Origin: Shinisaurus crocodilurus
Taxonomy: Eukaryota; Chordata; Lepidosauria; Squamata; Shinisauridae
Reading direction: 5' to 3'
Assembly (NCBI GenBank): GCA_021292165.1
Contig: JAHFWL010000266.1
Span: 1-64,000 of the forward strand
DNA: 64,000 nucleotides
The notes under the pieces were generated by a model. The model did no database searches, was not told the origin of the DNA, and saw only the letters and a list, made by a program, of their open reading frames with translations. Position numbers and translations under genes: made by a program. Of this stretch, positions 10,516-64,000 are shown piece by piece (position 1 is the first letter of the stretch; each line of letters starts with the position of its first letter).

Positions 10516-12343
10516 TCAAATCACTCGAAAAACAAAAATAGTTTTACAAGGGTATTTACAGTTATACAAAAATGCCTTTATTACAACCGGGTACCATTAT
10601 AAAAGCAGCAAAACATGTTTTGTCTAGGACGATGAAGAGTCATTTCTTAAACAAAAAGGATTTCTAGAACATTCCAAGTCCGTGGGGTATGATCAAGTAA
10701 TGGCAGGATTTAACCTGAGGAGTTATGGGTGGAGATGCATAAATTATCCAACAGTTTGGACATTCATTGGAAATGAGTTTTCCTAAAGCCTGATATTATA
10801 TGGCACAAAAGTAACATTTCTGAGCCATTAAAGAAACCTTTCCATCATATATACAAATTTTTAGAGTTTGGAATTTTGAGGGATGAAGTCATGAAGCCCT
10901 TCTAAAGTGTCAAGACCTGTGATGATCAAGGAAACCATTTAAGAAGAAAAAGGGAGAACTTGCAGCATTAAGGAAAAGGAGTCGATCTCTTTAATAGAAT
11001 ACTGTATATACAGACATAATATTACAGTAGATTAACTCATTCAGTTAAGGTGAACTGATTAGAACAATCTTCATAAACACTTTCCACTAAAAAAGAAGAA
11101 GAGTGCAATTTGTTAAAAGGTCCAATTTAAAGATTACAACAGGAAATGAATGTATTGTTTGGTGGCTACCCGTACCACTTTCTAATTAAGTGTTATTTGC
11201 AGCATATTTTGCAGTAGAATTTTAGTGCTCCAATATTTGAAAGGGTTCCGCCCTCCCTGCCACCCACAGGCTCTACCCTGACGGCCAGAGGAGGAACGCG
11301 GGCTGACCCACAGTGTGGGGGGGGGGAGTGGATGGAAACCCCTGCCGTGAACAACAACCTTCAGTGGCCGCTCAAGCACAACGTGCAGCTCTCCGGGGAC
11401 TGTGCGCTCTGCCTAACGGCACAGCTGGTTGGGGAAAGATGTGCCCCCCCCCTCCATCTTTGCTGCTATGGACAGACATGGGACAATACCTGAAGATCCT
11501 ACAGTTATCACTATTTGGGAAGGAAAGAAAAGCTTTAATAAAATTAACCCTGAGGAATATATCATTTAAAAATCTGGTTATATATTTTAAAAGATATAAT
11601 TTAACAAGTGCTCTTTTCTTGAGCGAGTGAGTCCTTTAGGTATGTGCATAAATAATAAAAAATAAAAATAGAATTTAATTGGCCATATTTACAATCCTAA
11701 CACAGTAAAAGATAGATTTAGACTTTAGGGATGGATAACACAAATAATTTAATAAGAAACTCTGAATCCAAGTTATCAATGTGACGTTGGACTTTACCGC
11801 AGAAGTATAAAACAAAGACTTCTCCGGAGCAATGAAGGGGACCCATTAAACAGTTTTGTTCCCCTGAATTTGCAAGCCGAGCAGGAACATTTAATAGAAA
11901 AAACGAGCCTTTTGTTTTTAGCATCACCAGCTCAGAAATGTGCTGCGCAAGCTGACCAGTTAAGATGCCATCTGCTTCTGCAGATCTGAGAAGGCAAAAC
12001 TTCCTTCCACAGCCTTACGGAGGAATGGCGCCCAAAGCTGCGCCCTCTACGGATCTAGGGGAGGCCCCGGAGCTGCCCCCCCAGCGCCCCCCCCGTGAAG
12101 AACCAAAACAATGCAAAGCACACACCAAGTCCCGAGGGAAGAGTTGCTCCAGCCACCCCGACATTTACAAACTGTGTTTAGCCCCAAGACCCTGAAATAA
12201 GGCCTAAGCTATCCACCTAATTTTGCTTTCCAGGTTTTTTCTTTAAATTTGGGGATGTAGGGAGGAGAAAAACAAGCAATGCAGCTTGGAAGACACACCA
12301 GGCCATGCGCCCCCTTGTGCACATTTCCATAAATGCTACACAC

Positions 12344-12344
12344 G

Positions 12345-12389
<45 letters not shown>
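12344..12389. repeat. (CT)n(CA)n microsatellite
   Basis: About 26 bases of CT repeats run into about 19 bases of CA repeats within the probable 3' UTR. Confidence 0.95.
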
Positions 12390-14341
12390 GTACACGTCAC
12401 AGTATGACTAGATGAGGTGCTTGCAAGTCACAGTTCCCGGGTCAAAGGATGCATAGTTTCATGGATTTTCTTCCCCCCCCCCCCTCCTGCTGAAATGAAC
12501 TAATTTTATATTCTGAATATAGAGGGGGAAACGGCTGCAATAGGCTGCTTCTCCTCCCCTCCCGCACTGAGCTGATGTGTCAACCTTCTCCAAGGAGAGC
12601 AGACCCACCACACCTGTCCTGAGGCGTTAATCGCACTCCAAATCTCAACTGTGCTCCAAACCATTTAGCACCATTGTGGAACTGTAACCTTGGTATAACA
12701 AGCCCCAAGTCCAAATGAGCCCTGCAGGGTGCAGTGCAGAGAGACCCCAGGGCTGATGGTAGCCACACTCCGGTGGAGAAGATCTGATGAGACACAGGAG
12801 GAGGACTCTACGGCCAGGAGAGCAGCAGTGCCTTGCGCAGCCCCAGACGTGGCCAATCCACTCTCCTGTAAAATGCTCCCAGACTCTCACCCTTTCTCTC
12901 CAACAGTCTCAGTCCCTTCTGTTGAGGTATAAAGCAAGAGAATAAGCAACACTGCTGTTCTGTAACCATCCAAGGGATGCTGCCACAGTGATTTGGTTTA
13001 CAGACAGAGATACGTTTCTGACCAAGGCAGAGAGCACCACCCCACAACTTCCTTGGCAGGTCCTAGTAAGGCAGCCACCACCCCGGCAGTGAATCTGACC
13101 CCTTGGATTCGGGCTCCACCATCCTGGACTTGGTGCCCGCCCACTGCAGCGTAAAATGTGGTGGTGGTGGAGGGTGTCTCAAGGAATGAGAGAACTTGCG
13201 TGTACTACCGAAGCATCTGACCTCCATTTCCTGGCACTTCCACGGTGCTGCTGCGTTCCACTTTGGCACCTAGATCCTCACGGCAGTCTTACGAAGTTCC
13301 TTTTAGCACCACCTCATCGAGGCACGCACGTACGGCCACTGATGTCGAGATGGCCCACTCACCAGCTCCCAACATTTCTCAGCCAGCAACCTGACATAGG
13401 GGATGTCTAAAGCAAAAGGGGAAATTTGTTTGCTGGTTCCCACTCACTGCATCAGAGAGGTGGGTAGCTAAGATGCTGGGAGTCCAGTCCTTAGGGGTTT
13501 GCCTGTGAGCTTGGGAGTTCCCCAGCGGAAAGGCAAAATGAACCCCTCACCCGTCTTCACCTCAGCAGCAACCGTGCGTGCGTGCGTGCGTGTGTGTAAA
13601 CGAACAGGTCCAAGACTTGCAGCAGCCTCAGCAAATCTAAAGTGCTTCTCGCCTGATGGGGTGGAATAGAACATGGATGAGCATGTGTGGACTCTCTGCT
13701 CCGTTCCTTCACAGAGCCTGTGGCCAGGATGCTTTGTGTCCCCCCACCTGAAGCAGGGGGTGGGAGGGCCAGATGTTGGCACTGCAGGAGGAGTAGGTGG
13801 AAGGCAGCGACAGCTGGAAAGAGCTGGCAGGGCACTGGAGAGCAACTGGGATGCCCAGCCAGAGGAGGATCTGTTCGGTGAGGCCAGGGGTGGAACTGGG
13901 CACTTAGCACAAGCATGTTCAGACTAAGAGCCGCCACCAAGCACGGGCAGACACACTTTCTGACCAGAGTGGCGGCAGAGGTGACCCTCAACCTCACGCA
14001 GATACTTCTGGGAGGCCGTCCGTCCACCTCCGGGAAGGAATCTCCTCTAAGTCAGTCCTGATCAAAGACTGCCCTGAACCCAGAGATCCTAGGGGAACAT
14101 CTGTAAGCGTCCTGAGTGCAGCCCAAACACGGGACTGGCTGGTGGGATGGAGGTCTGCGAAGCCTGCTGGAAAAGCACCAACATGTTGCGTTGGCTGTAA
14201 AAGGTTCTCTCTCTACAGGGCGCCAAGAGGGGAGAGATGGAGACACCGGGGGGGGGGGCGCCCAGTGGTCTAGAATCCGCACGCTCGGCAGGCCGAGGCA
14301 TCTCCAAACACAGCTATGGGGAGCAGCGTGGCCGTCCGCCG

Positions 14342-62105
<47,764 letters not shown>

Positions 62106-62800
62106 CTTTAAAAAAAGTTTTCAAAAGGAAAAAAAAAGATGTATTATGAGCTTCCACACCTTCAGAAGAACTAGCAGTTGGTAAACATTACTGGCAATTC
62201 AATCTCTGAGAAAATGCCAACCTTATAATGCTGGATGGGGTGCCTCAGCACCACCAATGGAGTTCCAGCCCAGACGCCTGTGGGCAGGAGCCCTGAAGCT
62301 GGATCAGACCAAAGGCCACCATCCTGTTTCCCACAGCGGCCAACCAGATGTCCAAATGGGATGCCCACAATCAGGACACAAATAGCATCCTCCCGCCCAT
62401 GTTTCCCAGCAACTGGCATTCAGAGGCATTCTGCCTCCAGTCCTGGACCAGTAGCCATTGACAGCCTTTTCCTCCGTGAATTTGTCTATTGGGTTCTAGT
62501 ATTACAAGAGAGGGAGAAAAACATCTCTCTACCCACTTTCTCTACACCATGCAAAGCTGTATACACCTCGATCATATCCCCCCCCTTACTCGCATTTCTT
62601 TCTAAGCTAAACAGCCACAAATATTGTAATCTTTCCTCATAGGGGAGTTGCTCCAGCCCTTGGAGCATTTTGGTTGCCTTTTCCCACACCTTTTCCAGCT
62701 CAGCCATGCTATTGGGGCTGCTTCTTAAGTTATTGCTTCCTACACTGAAAAGATCTCCACACAGGAAAGACAGGATGCATAGTCATGTGTGAAGTACAAA
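62106..62800 (-). other. ATP13A3 intron upstream of exon a
   Basis: About 62285-62710 is an old CR1-clade LINE on the minus strand with a coding remnant (LEKVWEKATKMLQGLEQLP, YEERLQYLWLFSLE). Confidence 0.6.
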
Positions 62801-64000
62801 AGACAGGTTGCTTACCTGTAACTGTAGTTCTTCGAGTGGCCATCTGTGCATTTACACCTATGGGCTCTGTGCCTATGCGGAACTCAATTCGGGAAGCGTC
62901 TATAGCTGAGGAATTTTAGGCAGGAACCCACCCCCCACCATCCCAGTGTGCATACTCCAAAGGGTTCCCACCTATTCTCTAAGTTCCCCTGATACCGCCT
63001 ATTGTGGCCTCGGAACCGAGATAATTTTTGGCAACGATACCATACCAGAAAAAAGAAGCTCGATACCAAAGGTGACCGCATTCGGTCGCATCATCGAACT
63101 CAACAATGACACTGAAGCGGGGATGGTGGTTGGGTTGTGTGAATGCACAGATGACCACTCGAAGAACTACAGTTACAAGTAAGCAACCTGTCTTTCTTCT
63201 TCATGGTCTCCGTGCATCACACCTATGAGCGATTAACAAGCTGACTTACTGGAGGTGGGTCAGAATCATCAGCATAGTAGAGGAGAGCACCGCTCCACCG
63301 AAGAAGCAGTTGGCTCTGGCTCGCACATAGAGTCCGTAGTGGCGAATAAATGTGGATTCCCTTGACCACGTAGCTGCTTGGCACAGTTCTGAGAGAGGGA
63401 CTCTGGCTCCAAATGCCGCAGAGGTGGCTACCCCACGAGTGGGGCGTGCTCTTGTCAGACCCGACAGTTCCAGTCCAGCAAGCTGATAAGTCAGCATGAT
63501 AGTCTGAACGACCCAAGTCGCCAGTAGTTGTGAGGAAACTGGAAGGCCTTTGTTTTTGTCCCCATAGCAAATGAAAAGTTGCTCAGATTTCCTGAAAGGC
63601 TCTGTGCGGGACTTGTAAAAGGCTAGGGCTTGAAGGACATCGAGCACGTGTAATGTAGACTCCATCGACGAAGTACGTGAGGAAAAGAAGGTGGGTAAGA
63701 TAATATCCTGGTTAAGGTGAAAGCTGGACACTACCTTGGGCGAAAAGGAAATGTCCAGCTGGAACACCACCTTGTCCTTATGAAGGACCGCACATGGAGG
63801 GTCAATTCTGAGGGCCCACAGTTCACTGGCCTGGTGAGCAGAAGTAACAGCAGTGAGGAAGGCCACCTTCCAAGACAATAAATGGAAGTCCACAGTAGCC
63901 AGGGGCTTGAAAGGCATCGATATCAGTGCCTGCAAAACAATCGAGAGGCTCCATTGCGGTATCGGCGACCGAACTGAAGGTGCCAGATTCTTGAGTCCCT
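62801..64000 (-). mobile_element. DIRS-type retrotransposon copy 2 (runs off the window)
   Basis: It begins with the same terminal repeat as copy 1 (AGACAGGTTGCTTACCTGTA), followed by an internal complementary region at 63139-63235. A tyrosine recombinase frame covers 63246-63935 on the minus strand. Same orientation as copy 1 and as ATP13A3. Confidence 0.9.
63246..63935 (-). pseudogene. DIRS tyrosine recombinase, long open remnant
   Basis: A 229-codon open frame with ALAFYKSRTEPFRKSEQLF, LLATWVVQTIMLTYQLAGL, ARPTRGVATSAAFGARVPL and STFIRHYGLY. The nucleophilic Tyr is retained, but the conserved His of the HSTR block is Arg (ARPTR). The N-terminus continues past 64000 or is shifted, so whether the whole gene is intact cannot be judged here. 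Confidence 0.85.

Larger units (their letters stand above)
10490..14341 (-). other. ATP13A3: Probable ATP13A3 3' untranslated region
   Basis: The stretch follows the ATP13A3 stop directly. It lacks recognisable transposons and becomes AT-rich towards its end. Two AATAAA signals on the minus strand lie near the distal end (10577-10582 and 10510-10515), so an mRNA ending near 10490 would have a ~3.85 kb 3' UTR. It contains a (CT)n(CA)n microsatellite at 12344-12389. The extent is inferred; RNA reads would decide it. Confidence 0.45.

Overview
The window is vertebrate nuclear DNA, most likely from a squamate reptile (lizard or snake). The genes are split by GT-AG introns. Introns and spacers are full of reptile-type repeats: CR1 and L2 LINEs, tRNA-derived SINEs, a SINE derived from 5S rRNA, DIRS tyrosine-recombinase retrotransposons and hAT-type miniature elements. 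The species assignment is inferred from repeat character only.

Two genes can be supported, both on the minus strand. GP5 (platelet glycoprotein V, leucine-rich repeats) lies at 2210-4186 and carries two apparent frameshifts. ATP13A3 (P5B-type transport ATPase of endosomal membranes) runs from 62105 down to its stop codon at 14342. I resolved 29 coding exons. They sum to 3,459 nt, every splice phase closes, and all flanking splice sites are GT/AG. They give 1,152 residues plus stop, which is everything except the first ~75 residues of the ~1,226-residue protein family member. The initiator exon must lie beyond base 64000. GP5 next to ATP13A3 is the same gene order as on human 3q29 (from memory).

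Layout: 1-640 end of an LTR retroelement; 640-2200 GC/CpG-rich spacer; 2210-4192 GP5; 4.2-10.5 kb intergenic, with L2, a 5S-SINE and two hAT elements that have perfect 8-bp target duplications; 10.5-14.34 kb probable ATP13A3 3' UTR; 14.34-62.1 kb ATP13A3. Intron 25 holds a ~1 kb polypyrimidine tract. Intron 17 holds L2 and GC-rich DNA elements. Intron 9 (9.5 kb) is almost entirely a DIRS element with a 2.5 kb CR1 inserted in it. Intron 3 holds CR1 and L2 pieces. A second DIRS element enters from 62.8 kb and runs off the window.

The two genes act separately: GP5 belongs to the thrombocyte GPIb-IX-V adhesion receptor, and ATP13A3 is linked to polyamine transport in endosomes. I see no operon, CRISPR array or novel defence-like system. 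The most interesting signals are the broken GP5 beside a fully intact ATP13A3, an 18-nt microexon, a (GU)n tract abutting an in-frame exon's acceptor, the 5S-rRNA-derived SINE, and the DIRS pair whose recombinase active sites have decayed differently.
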